10,236 nt of DNA, from NCBI GenBank assembly GCA_937907325.1, contig CALERO010000082.1, forward strand, positions 1 to 10,236, read 5' to 3'. The position numbers and the translations under genes were made by a program. This DNA comes from UBA4716 sp002438865. Lineage in GTDB: Bacteria; Bacillota; Clostridia; UBA1381. Within the stretch, counting starts at the first letter, position 1; each line of letters starts with the position of its first letter. Below, one piece after another: positions 1 to 6,775 of this stretch. The notes beneath the pieces are model-generated. The model ran no database searches. It saw only the letters and a list, made by a program, of their open reading frames with translations, and had not been told where the DNA came from.

Positions 1-162
1 CTTTCACTTTCCCCCGGTAGAACCGGGGGTTTACTTCCACGCATAAATGCACCAAGGGAAATGTCTTCGATGAAATCACCGAAGACATTAATTCTGACGC
101 CATATGAATTTCTATATAAATTTCCCCCGATTTGCCATTCCCCTTTTATGACGCCGTCGCTC
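1..162. other. Gene-free left edge with two strong hairpins
   Basis: No gene with a start codon and ribosome site is visible here. Two inverted repeats stand out. At 11-29, CCCCCGG and CCGGGGG face each other across a 5-base loop. At 60-69 and 80-89, AATGTCTTCG pairs with CGAAGACATT across a 10-base loop. The first is followed on the plus strand by TTTACTT, a poor terminator tail. The minus strand is open across part of this stretch, but it lacks a ribosome site and runs through both stems, so I read it as repeat sequence rather than coding. It probably belongs to the same intergenic repeat class as the elements further right. Confidence 0.45.
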
Positions 163-289
163 CCTCATTTTTCTCTCTCATATAGTAGCCGCCCCAAATG
201 CAAAATATGACAGAAATTTTTCAAAAATTTTTACACATACTTTTCGGCATTGGCATCTTTTTTACAAACCCCTCAGTCACGGACGAGCC
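163..289 (-). repeat. Repeat A: partial copy of the boundary repeat
   Basis: Positions 163-212 are identical, base for base, to 1818-1867. The similarity continues with small changes through a T/A-rich linker and the motif TCGGCATTGGCATC. It ends after CCCCTCAGTCACGGACGAGCC near 289, where the downstream hairpins of the full element are missing. The rest, 290-384, is unique and shows nothing recognisable. The copy lies about 95 bases after the stop codon of the neighbouring membrane-protein gene, the same relative place that the other copies occupy after their upstream genes. Confidence 0.8.
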
Positions 290-384
290 ATGACTGTTCC
301 TCTGCAAGGGAGCCAAGAAAGTTTCTGCTGACTTTGCGGCACAATTTGGCATCGTGGCATACGAAACCGGTTCGCGAAAATATC

Positions 385-1296
385 TCATTGCAAAACCGCA
401 ACAATAAATGCACCAATAACAACAATCAGCAATACAAGTGATACAATAAGCAATCTTTTTTTAGTTTTGTTTATTTCGGCAAGATCGTCATCGTCTTTTG
501 CTTTTCTTGTAATTAATAGATTAAACAGAACCGAAATCATTAAAAAGATACAGCTTAAAAAATATATCATTCTTGCCGGTGGGTTATCTGCTCTTGTATG
601 AGTCGGATTAATCTTACATTCCAAACTTACTAATCCGACAGGTATACCTACCACTGCAAGGATTCCGATAATTATAATAATTCCGAGCATATTCGGCACA
701 TCAGGATACCCTCCCGTCGCAGCCTTTCCCGAATAGTGTTCCAAATTATATAATATCTTTTTCACTTGAGCAACACTGTATAATTTGCCGTCAACCATCA
801 GCGCACTTTCATTCTTACCGTTAATAACAAAATAATTCCTTGTGTTATCAAAACTTTTCGGCAACTTAAATGGCACAGGGATTCCTCCTGCCGATATCAA
901 AACGCTAATATTATTTCCATCACGTCCATTCTTTCTCATCTGCCGTCCCTCGAAAGAACCGAACTTGTCAATTTCCGCATAATATACTTTTGTCCGTTGC
1001 GGCATAATAATTTTATAAAAATTTTTGGAAATATGACTTATAAAAGTATCAAAGTATGTTATTTCAACATATTGATCGTAAAACTCAAATTTAGACATAA
1101 AAACAATTCTTAATGAGTTTATACTGATAAAATATGTAAGCGCTGCCGAAATGATTGCACACGCAATCCACGTTGTGCTTGCTTCTTTGGTGATAACGGA
1201 AATTATACTGTAAATAAGAGCGATCGGAAAAATCACACCAGCTATTAGCAATATAATACTTCCTGAATCAAAGGGTCTGATAACATCTTTTTTCAT
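385..1296 (-). CDS. Five-helix membrane protein of unknown function
   Basis: I do not recognise this 303-residue protein. Hydrophobic segments lie near residues 12-36, 42-66, 203-225, 242-263 and 281-301. Between helices 2 and 3 is a soluble domain (about 67-195) of alternating beta-like stretches that resembles bacterial PH-like domains only loosely. A DDDD acidic cluster lies near 268-271, before the last helix. The ATG at 1294-1296 is chosen because GGAGG sits nine bases upstream; an in-frame TTG three codons earlier lies too close to that site. The gene follows the small membrane gene at 1403-1804 after a 106-base gap, and the two form the last module before repeat A. A role as an immunity or accessory membrane protein of a lost toxin is possible from context only. 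Confidence 0.8.
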   Translation of the reverse strand: MKKDVIRPFDSGSIILLIAGVIFPIALIYSIISVITKEASTTWIACAIISAALTYFISINSLRIVFMSKFEFYDQYVEITYFDTFISHISKNFYKIIMPQRTKVYYAEIDKFGSFEGRQMRKNGRDGNNISVLISAGGIPVPFKLPKSFDNTRNYFVINGKNESALMVDGKLYSVAQVKKILYNLEHYSGKAATGGYPDVPNMLGIIIIIGILAVVGIPVGLVSLECKINPTHTRADNPPARMIYFLSCIFLMISVLFNLLITRKAKDDDDLAEINKTKKRLLIVSLVLLIVVIGAFIVAVLQ

Positions 1297-1402
1297 AATT
1301 GTCAACCTCCACCAACGGTTTGATTAATTGTATAAAGGAAAAAGCCAAAAAATTTTGTAACGCCTTTTGGTAATTTTGAAAGGAAGTGTAAATATATTCC
1401 AT

Positions 1403-1804
1403 TTACAAAAAATATTTTGCATACAGAATTATTGCTATGGCTATAACTAAAATTATTCCGCACAGCGCAAAAATCGGTTTTCTTTCTTTCAATGTTTCAT
1501 AATATGCACCCTTTTGTTTATATGAAATAACCGCCACTATTGCACCTGTTATAAACACCGCCGCAAGACAGATGAAAAATAAAATAATAGATACTTGTTC
1601 TAAAAATTCTCCAACGTTTTTTTGGAAGCAATATGTTTCAAAAGCTATTGAAATAAAAAACGGAATAAAAGACAATAAAATCACACGAGAGCAATCATTG
1701 GGATCTTTCTTTTTCATTTTAAAAAAAGCCCAGATTATCGCAGGAATAATTATAACGATATAAACAATAATAGTTTCAAAAGAAATATTTTTTAAAATAG
1801 ACAT
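1403..1804 (-). CDS. Small four-helix membrane protein, unknown function
   Basis: This encodes about 133 residues with four predicted membrane helices, near 9-29, 40-60, 69-94 and 110-132. A basic loop (KMKKKDPND) follows the first helix. No catalytic motif is visible and I cannot name a family. Two adjacent ATG codons (1807 and 1804) are possible; an AGGA element at 1817-1820 precedes both. That ribosome site is at the very edge of repeat B, so the repeat supplies the 5' leader of the gene. Small polytopic proteins like this are common immunity proteins for membrane-acting toxins, but no partner toxin remains in front of it, so the role is open. Confidence 0.78.
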   Translation of the reverse strand: MSILKNISFETIIVYIVIIIPAIIWAFFKMKKKDPNDCSRVILLSFIPFFISIAFETYCFQKNVGEFLEQVSIILFFICLAAVFITGAIVAVISYKQKGAYYETLKERKPIFALCGIILVIAIAIILYAKYFL

Positions 1805-1817
1805 CATAATTATCGTT

Positions 1818-2110
1818 CCTCATTTTTCTCTCTCATATAGTAGCCGCCCCAAATGCAAAATATGACATGATTTTCTCCAAAAAATTTTTACACTTATTTT
1901 TCGGCATTGGCATCTTTTTTACAAACCCCTCAGTCACGGACGAGCCGTGACAGCTCCCCTAAAGGGGCGCCTATGGTGGGGGTGCCGCACACGGTTGCGG
2001 TTACGTTTGGAAAGGAGTCGTAATTTTAGCAACCGTGACGGCTTTATGATACTATGCTCGCCTAGGTATCGAGAAACATAGGTATCATTGATTTTTCGGA
2101 GGGGATAATG
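1818..2110 (-). repeat. Repeat B: full multi-hairpin boundary repeat
   Basis: This copy fills the gap between the candidate immunity gene ending at 2249 and the membrane gene starting at 1804. On the plus strand it reads: a 50-base block identical to repeat A (1818-1867); an AT-rich linker; then the conserved core from 1923. Inverted repeats in the core are GTCACGG/CCGTGAC (1933-1939, 1945-1951), CCCCT/AGGGG (1956-1960, 1963-1967) and CACGGTTGC/GCAACCGTG (1990-1998, 2029-2037), followed by a GATAC/GGTATC hairpin ending near 2091. A 67-codon open frame across it (1934-2137) has no homologous protein character and is taken as chance. Positions 2111-2248 show nothing further. Confidence 0.88.
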
Positions 2111-2248
2111 TCGCAATGTATTGTTCCCTCCAAACAAAATGGAAGTAAATTGTCTTGGAAAATAATATAGATTTTTGCAAACCTAAGATTATACGGTCAA
2201 CAATCCTACGAAAAAACATTGGTAAAAAATAATCAGCACTAGGAAGCT

Positions 2249-2956
2249 TTAATTATATGTGTTTTTAGAAGCAGAATAATATGACATTATAATTTTTGAC
2301 ACGTCAGATGAAAATTTTTCTGAAGTGTTTGCAAATGCAATATCTTCACCTATTTGACAAACAGACCTATTGTCCGCTGTCAGATCAAACATTCCGCTGT
2401 ATTTTTTTGAAGAGGCTACAATCCAAACTTCCTTTGTGTCATACGTGGCATCGGTGTAATCTGATGAAACTTTACCTTTAATATCATTGAAGTATGACAT
2501 TATTGTATTGATATCATTTCTGTTGTATATGTAAGAATATTTTTCCCCGCCATCATATGTAACCATAATAAAATCAATGCTTTGCGGCTCCGGCTTATCG
2601 GGAATAATATAACTGTCTTTTTTAAAAATATAATTTCCGAACGGAGTGAAATCGTAGAAAAATAATCTTTCTGAATCTTCAGCGTAATATTCAAGGAAGA
2701 AATATTTTTTAAAGTTTAAATCATTAATAAAATTACAGTGATTACTGCCAAACGGAATGAATGAAGAACTCTCACCATCCGTTCTATTATCAATACAAGT
2801 GTAATGCTGTCCCTTATAATTAAAGCCTTTCTTTACTTCACAAATATAGTTTTTTGAAAACCAAACCACTCCAGCCGTTATAATTAAAAGAACAAAAATA
2901 GCGACAAAAGTATATACTACTTTTGTTATTCTTTTATATTGAGCAAGTTTCTTCAT
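2249..2956 (-). CDS. Membrane-anchored candidate immunity protein, module 1
   Basis: This 235-residue protein has a basic N-terminus, one hydrophobic segment (about 12-33) and an extracytoplasmic domain rich in Tyr, Phe and Asp, suggesting a type II anchored protein. No known family is recognised. The start is the ATG at 2954-2956: GAGGTG stands just upstream and overlaps the stop codon of the preceding C-terminal toxin-like gene. An upstream in-frame ATG at 2986 has no ribosome site and would overlap that gene. The tight coupling (stop to start 11 bases) directly behind an RHS C-terminal domain is the standard position of an immunity gene, so that role is inferred from position. Repeat B follows about 140 bases downstream. 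Confidence 0.82.
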   Translation of the reverse strand: MKKLAQYKRITKVVYTFVAIFVLLIITAGVVWFSKNYICEVKKGFNYKGQHYTCIDNRTDGESSSFIPFGSNHCNFINDLNFKKYFFLEYYAEDSERLFFYDFTPFGNYIFKKDSYIIPDKPEPQSIDFIMVTYDGGEKYSYIYNRNDINTIMSYFNDIKGKVSSDYTDATYDTKEVWIVASSKKYSGMFDLTADNRSVCQIGEDIAFANTSEKFSSDVSKIIMSYYSASKNTYN

Positions 2957-2967
2957 CTTTATACACC

Positions 2968-3420
2968 TCAATCTACCTTTGACCATACACCGGAAGCACA
3001 GACATTTAATAAAATTCCATATATTTTAATACTAGCCTTACTCAAATTCTTATTTTTTACATAACCTTGTATTTCAGAGAATTTATTCCTATTTCTTTCA
3101 AATATTACTGCATTTGAGTCGAAATCCCGGTCATATCTTCCAGTCCCACCAATATCACATAGTTTTGTATGACTTTTTAAGATTCCTTTTTTATACCAAA
3201 TGTAATGACAAAGCAATTCAAATGCAATACCGGTTACGGTCCTTCCGCGAAAAGAAGTAAAATCAGAAACTTCGGTGCCCACGTATCTAATAAGCTCAGC
3301 CAATTTCAATGTCATGCCATTTTCAATTATTCGCTGAACATTTAGTATGGCATTGTCAACAACAATAATTCCGGTTGAGTAGCTATAATTAGCAGATACA
3401 GAATATTTATCAACAAGCAT
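2968..3420 (-). CDS. RHS C-terminal toxin-like domain, cut off from its core by a TGA
   Basis: This frame of 150 residues is in the same reading frame as the RHS fragment immediately upstream. Only a TGA at 3436-3438 and five codons (RKQFD) separate them. There is no clear ribosome site before the ATG at 3420. The most economical reading is that it was the C-terminal domain of one RHS protein. Visible features are a mixed helix/strand composition, the motif GTEVSDFTSFRGRTVTG near residues 49-65, a helix with E, C and H (FELLCHYIWYKK), then GGTGRYDRDFDSN near 105-117. I cannot match these residues to a known nuclease, deaminase or ADP-ribosyltransferase family. Its effector role is inferred from its place between an RHS core and a coupled small membrane gene. 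It may be expressed only by readthrough or reinitiation, or be dead. Confidence 0.68.
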   Translation of the reverse strand: MLVDKYSVSANYSYSTGIIVVDNAILNVQRIIENGMTLKLAELIRYVGTEVSDFTSFRGRTVTGIAFELLCHYIWYKKGILKSHTKLCDIGGTGRYDRDFDSNAVIFERNRNKFSEIQGYVKNKNLSKASIKIYGILLNVCASGVWSKVD

Positions 3421-3435
3421 ATCAAACTGTTTTCT

Positions 3436-4059
3436 TCATCTTATGAAAGATACTCGACCGAATACGTTGTAAAAGTTACCATAATAGATCAATAACAAGG
3501 GCATATTTCCGTTTTTGTCCATCAATTTAACCGGATTATTCTCACAATACGCAAACAAATTCATGCTAATCGGAGATTTGTCATATCCCAAATAATCCGT
3601 ATCATCCGCATTGATGAAGCGACCGATTTCGGGGTCATAGTAACGGGAGCGGAGGTAATAAAGACCCGTATCAAAATCATAGAAATAGCCACGATAGCCG
3701 ACATTTGTAACAGCCATCAGCATTACCATCAGCAAGCCCTCTGCCGCTGAAGAAGCCTGTACATAAATCGGCTTGCCCCATGCGTCATACTCCATATTGA
3801 CTTCGACATTGCTTTCGGAATCAAGCGGAATAATTGAAACAATATCGCCTTGCAGATTTTTAATGAAACCGAAATATCCGTTTCCGTTATAATCCATTCC
3901 GTAAAGCTCGCCGCTGTCGTCATAGAGATATCTTGCCAAAAAAGTCTCATCACTATCAACAGATTCCATCCGAGTTCCGAGAAGAACATCGCCGTCCCAA
4001 ATGTATCTTATAGTCGATGCAAGCTCGCCGTTTTTATACATTCTTCTAATAGTTCTCAT
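3436..4059 (-). CDS. RHS core fragment, module 1 (5'-truncated, ends at in-frame TGA)
   Basis: The 207-residue product is the last part of an RHS/YD-repeat core. Residues 43-98 carry the YLYDDSGELYGMDYNGNGY and QGDIVSIIPLD segments and end in EYDAWGKPI. Residues 121-152 carry the highly typical GYRGYFYD, GLYYLRSRYYDPEIG and RFINADD motifs. LFAYCENNPV (168-177) and DKNG close the core, followed by a hydrophobic stretch. Full RHS proteins are far longer, so the shell-forming repeats, signal peptide and secretion parts are missing. The ATG at 4059 has only a weak GGA upstream and lies about 20 bases from repeat C. In the parallel fragment at 7639-8784 the post-core stretch aligns without gaps to this one (shared IYY, N and G) and continues where this one hits TGA, so the stop is probably a nonsense mutation. 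Confidence 0.85.
   Translation of the reverse strand: MRTIRRMYKNGELASTIRYIWDGDVLLGTRMESVDSDETFLARYLYDDSGELYGMDYNGNGYFGFIKNLQGDIVSIIPLDSESNVEVNMEYDAWGKPIYVQASSAAEGLLMVMLMAVTNVGYRGYFYDFDTGLYYLRSRYYDPEIGRFINADDTDYLGYDKSPISMNLFAYCENNPVKLMDKNGNMPLLLIYYGNFYNVFGRVSFIR
3590..3995 (-). repeat. RHS core duplication, copy 1 (pairs with about 8408-8808)
   Basis: The DNA coding the end of the core is nearly the same in both RHS fragments. Examples are the shared run from GTATCATCCGCATTGATGAA through the YDPEIG region, and the near-identical stretch that codes YLYDDSGELYG through PLDSESNVE. Between them is a short hypervariable linker after GKPI. The two copies are direct repeats about 4.8 kb apart and are long enough to support homologous recombination that would swap or delete the intervening genes. 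Confidence 0.85.
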
Positions 4060-4076
4060 TATTTTTCCGGCAGACC

Positions 4077-4350
4077 TGTCTTTATCCCCACCACCGCAAG
4101 CGGTTCCCCTCCCCTTGCAACAAGGGGAGGCTTGGCAAATTGCTCCAGATTTTCTATAAACCCCTCAGTCACAGGTGAGCCGTGACAGCTCCCCTAAAGG
4201 GTCGCCTATGGTGGGGGGGTGCCGCACACGGTTGCAGTTACGTTTGGAACAGGAGTTGAAATTTTGGCAACCGTGTACGGCTTTATGATACTATGTCCGC
4301 GTTGGTATCGGGAGGGCATAGGTATCATTGAGTTTGCGGAAGGATAATGC
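4077..4350 (-). repeat. Repeat C: boundary repeat upstream of RHS module 1
   Basis: The plus strand begins with TTTATCCCCACCACCGCAAG (4081-4100), shared exactly with repeat D, then a perfect hairpin CCTCCCCTTG/CAAGGGGAGG with a three-base loop (4108-4130). The core common to B and D starts at 4158 and runs to about 4331. Its main stem pairs GCCGCACACGGTTGC with GCAACCGTGTACGGC (3' arm 4267 onward) with one C/A mismatch, which becomes a G-U pair in minus-strand RNA. A GATAC/GGTATC hairpin follows. The element fills the space between the soluble gene ending at 4470 and the truncated RHS fragment. Positions 4351-4469 show nothing else. Confidence 0.88.
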
Positions 4351-4469
4351 CAAAGTATCTTCATAATTAAATTATCTTATGAGTTCTCGGTCAACTTAAT
4401 AAATCTCCGTTTTATGAAAGTAAAACTTAGCGAAAATACGAAAACATGGATACACTAATTATTTAAAAG

Positions 4470-5111
4470 TTAATTATCGTTATATTTTCCAAGAAAGGCA
4501 GAAACTTTTTTTCGAGGCTTGTATTTCACATTATCACAAAAATAACCTTCAACAACTCCACTTTTGCAACAAAACAAATAATCAACATTTGCACCCAAAT
4601 TATCCGTATATATCATTTTCATAATTCCATTTTGATCATATACATACTCATACTTTTCCCATAAAAACAGAATTTCTTCTACCGAGAATACCGATAAAAT
4701 TAAGTACGATTTAATAAAACCATTTTCATCAGAATACTGAGCAATATCAAATCTTGATAAATCTCCTTCAAAAAAGTCATAATAGATTATTTTATTTCTC
4801 TCATAAACCACATAAACTCTTTCTGAACATTTTTCATTAACGATTTTCTCTGCACAAATCAATTTTGAACCCTTGAAAAAACATTTCCAGAATTCGTTTG
4901 ATTTTATCATTTTCCTATTTTTTGTCGCTCTACCTTTGCAACAATTTCCTGTTACTATATCTACATACGGTAATTTGTTGAAATATCCGCACAAGAATGA
5001 GCCCGACTCTCCATAGGAATAAGAAACATCCAGTTTATCGTAGTCTACATTTTTTAACGACGGGTATTCAAGGAAAAAATCCTTTTCAGTCTTCGGGAAA
5101 TCTATAGCCAT
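4470..5111 (-). CDS. Soluble cysteine-rich unknown protein, candidate orphan immunity protein
   Basis: The 213-residue product has no signal peptide or membrane helix, so it is probably cytoplasmic. It is rich in aromatic and acidic residues, with several cysteines including CC pairs near residues 57-58 and 181-182, and Tyr-rich strands such as RVYVVYERNKIIYYDFF. I do not recognise the family. The start is firm: AGGAG stands nine bases before the ATG at 5109-5111. It is the last gene before repeat C and has no toxin directly in front of it. Its composition and position fit an orphan immunity protein of a polymorphic toxin system, but this is a guess from context; an unrelated hypothetical protein is equally possible. 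Confidence 0.75.
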   Translation of the reverse strand: MAIDFPKTEKDFFLEYPSLKNVDYDKLDVSYSYGESGSFLCGYFNKLPYVDIVTGNCCKGRATKNRKMIKSNEFWKCFFKGSKLICAEKIVNEKCSERVYVVYERNKIIYYDFFEGDLSRFDIAQYSDENGFIKSYLILSVFSVEEILFLWEKYEYVYDQNGIMKMIYTDNLGANVDYLFCCKSGVVEGYFCDNVKYKPRKKVSAFLGKYNDN

Positions 5112-5191
5112 AGATATATACTCCTTATCCTATTTGATTGTTAAATTATCCATTAAAGATAGAACACAATTAATAGATATTCCTTTCATGC

Positions 5192-5347
5192 TCAAAATGG
5201 TGCTGCCTTTTCCATGTTCCTGAGAACCATTGCTATAGCAGCCAATGTCAATAAAACACACTGGTCTTTCTCACTTTTAGAAAAGCCTTTGTTATATGCG
5301 GATTTCACATAATGATTTACTATATTAAAAAGTGATTCATTTTTCTT
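5192..5347 (-). pseudogene. Orphan coding remnant behind the leucine-rich repeat gene
   Basis: The minus strand is open for about 52 codons from just after a TAA (5348-5350) to a TGA (5192-5194), with protein-like content: NESLFNIVNHYVKSAYNKGF near the start and an Ala/Leu-rich helix, then a charged tail. It has no ATG near its beginning and no ribosome site; an internal GTG at 5306-5308 is unsupported. It lies one frame away from the end of the preceding gene. It looks like the surviving 3' end of another gene, or of a frameshifted extension of its neighbour. No family is recognised. Confidence 0.35.
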
Positions 5348-5918
5348 TTAGAGGATAACAGAAAACAATTTTATGATATTCCTTACTGAACAACATTCCC
5401 ATAAAAGAGGCATAAAAAGGATTGTTTTTCTTAACAGAAACACCTTTTATATTTGTGTGTAATCCGTCAAATGTACCTTGTGCGATTTCTTTTACTCCGG
5501 ATGGTATGCATACCCATTCAACCTCTGTGTACTCAAAAGCATTGTATCTGGTAAAATGGCCATAAGTATCCATATATTCAAAACTTGCAGTTTGATTAGC
5601 TCCCGGGTGCATACCGATTTTCAATACCTTTTTACCATTTATATATTCCGGTATATCAACCCTTTTATCTTTACCTACATATTGATTTACGCACACTCCG
5701 TCTTGGTAATCCGTCACGAAGAAATCGCCGCATTTGTACATAGAATCCATATACTCTTTTGCTTTCTGATCCTGCGCTTTAACATCTTTTATTTCTTCAA
5801 AATTGTTACAGTTCTCATACATATTGTAATACGGCACTTTATCATTATTTACAACTAAAGCCAAACAACTTGACGCTATAAGTATGCAACAAAGTAAACA
5901 AATCAAAACTTTTTTCAC
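5337..5918 (-). CDS. Short secreted BspA-like leucine-rich repeat (LRR_5) protein
   Basis: The 193-residue product starts with a basic, strongly hydrophobic segment (2-23) that acts as a signal peptide or anchor; cysteines at 10, 11 and 18 do not form a clean lipobox. The segment DGVCVNQYVGKDKRVDIPEY (73-92), then NGKKVLKIG, VCIPSGVKEIAQGTFDG (136-152) and NNPFYASFMGMLFS are typical of LRR_5/BspA-like repeats found in surface proteins of anaerobes. Only about two repeats are present, and the protein stops right after a VFCYP motif where relatives normally continue, so it appears clipped. The GTG start at 5916-5918 is preferred because AGGTGAGG lies about nine bases upstream; a GTG at 5933 overlaps that site. 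Its role in this cassette is unclear; a cell-surface or cargo role is possible. Confidence 0.75.
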   Translation of the reverse strand: MKKVLICLLCCILIASSCLALVVNNDKVPYYNMYENCNNFEEIKDVKAQDQKAKEYMDSMYKCGDFFVTDYQDGVCVNQYVGKDKRVDIPEYINGKKVLKIGMHPGANQTASFEYMDTYGHFTRYNAFEYTEVEWVCIPSGVKEIAQGTFDGLHTNIKGVSVKKNNPFYASFMGMLFSKEYHKIVFCYPLKEK

Positions 5919-5981
5919 TTGATTTAACCTCACCTTATTATTAGTTTGTGTTCGTATGCACTTGTACCAATTTTGTATATC

Positions 5982-6645
5982 TTATTTGTTTAATTTGGCT
6001 GTTGCTTTTGAAAAATCATTTTCCCCTATTTTAATTTCAATTGTTTCACCATTAACTTGAATTTGATATTCATTGCTAATATCCTCAACATAGCCGTAAA
6101 ATGAATATGAATTTTTAAATGTAACCTGATCAGGTTCTTCGACACTCCAAAACACCGATTTTCTATTGTCTGAAACTGCCGGCACACCATCTTCAAACCA
6201 AAGAATTACGTTTACATAAAAATCTTTAGTGTTTTTTGCCTGAAGAACAACAATATTGCATTTCGCATTTTCACTATTAATGCTTTTAAGGCAAACTGTA
6301 TCAAAAGAGAAAAGCGGATTAATCTGCCAGTTTGTTCCTTTTTTGGGGATTATACTTGTCCCGATCTCATTATCGCTTTTATAAATAATAAGTGTAGAAT
6401 TTTTTCCGTCTATTTCGTTAAGTATTTTTCCGTTATTATAATAAGAAAACGCCTGCTGTGCAGTTTTAAAATGGACGAAATTATTTTCAAGCGGAAAATG
6501 TAAATCTAATATGACAGCACCTATTAAAATTGCAAAACCACAAATTATCGCTAACGCTCTCTTTTTACATTTATTTGCGAGAACCCATATTAATATAGTT
6601 GAACAAACAAAGAAAAATCCATCTTAAGATACTGTATAATTCCAT
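5982..6645 (-). pseudogene. Two-helix membrane protein gene with a one-base frameshift
   Basis: GAGGTG stands five bases before an ATG at 6643-6645, but that frame stops after 24 codons. Removing one base from the five-T run (A5 at 6613-6617 on the plus strand) joins it to an uninterrupted frame of the same style, giving 220 residues that end at a TAA at 5982. The joined product has two N-terminal helices (about 6-22 and 30-47) and an extracytoplasmic domain with Trp, Asn and Lys-rich strands ending in QVNGETIEIKIGENDFSK. The downstream frame has no start codon of its own except an unsupported GTG deep inside, at 6185. This is either a decayed gene, a homopolymer slippage switch or a sequencing error. 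The family is not recognised. It follows the candidate immunity gene of module 2 by 130 bases. Confidence 0.72.
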
Positions 6646-6775
6646 CTTTTCACCTCAATTAAAATGCAGGAACAGGAAACCCATATGAAACAAAACATAG
6701 TATGCATAGAGTAAGCTGCTAAAATTAAAACTTTACGCCTTAAATCGCAGCCGTAAAAAGCACCCGACCGACGGT

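Noticed and set aside
250..441. 63-codon plus-strand frame at the left end
   Set aside because: It starts inside repeat A, overlaps the end of the membrane gene antisense, and has no ribosome site.
1303..1305. TTG as start of the five-helix protein
   Set aside because: It lies two bases from GGAGG, too close; the ATG at 1296 has ideal spacing.
1934..2137. 67-codon minus-strand frame across repeat B
   Set aside because: It lies wholly within the hairpin repeat, is not preserved as a frame in C or D, and its Arg/His-rich content reflects GC-rich palindromes.
3729..3989. 86-codon frame inside RHS module 1
   Set aside because: Alternative frame of the core, with no ribosome site; the RHS frame carries all recognised motifs.
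1818..4350. Insertion sequences
   Set aside because: No transposase reading frame, no clear terminal inverted repeats at the repeat edges and no target duplication could be found.
5478..5858. 126-codon plus-strand frame
   Set aside because: Shadow of the leucine-rich repeat gene; Phe/Ile/Tyr-rich as expected from antisense of Lys/Asn codons.
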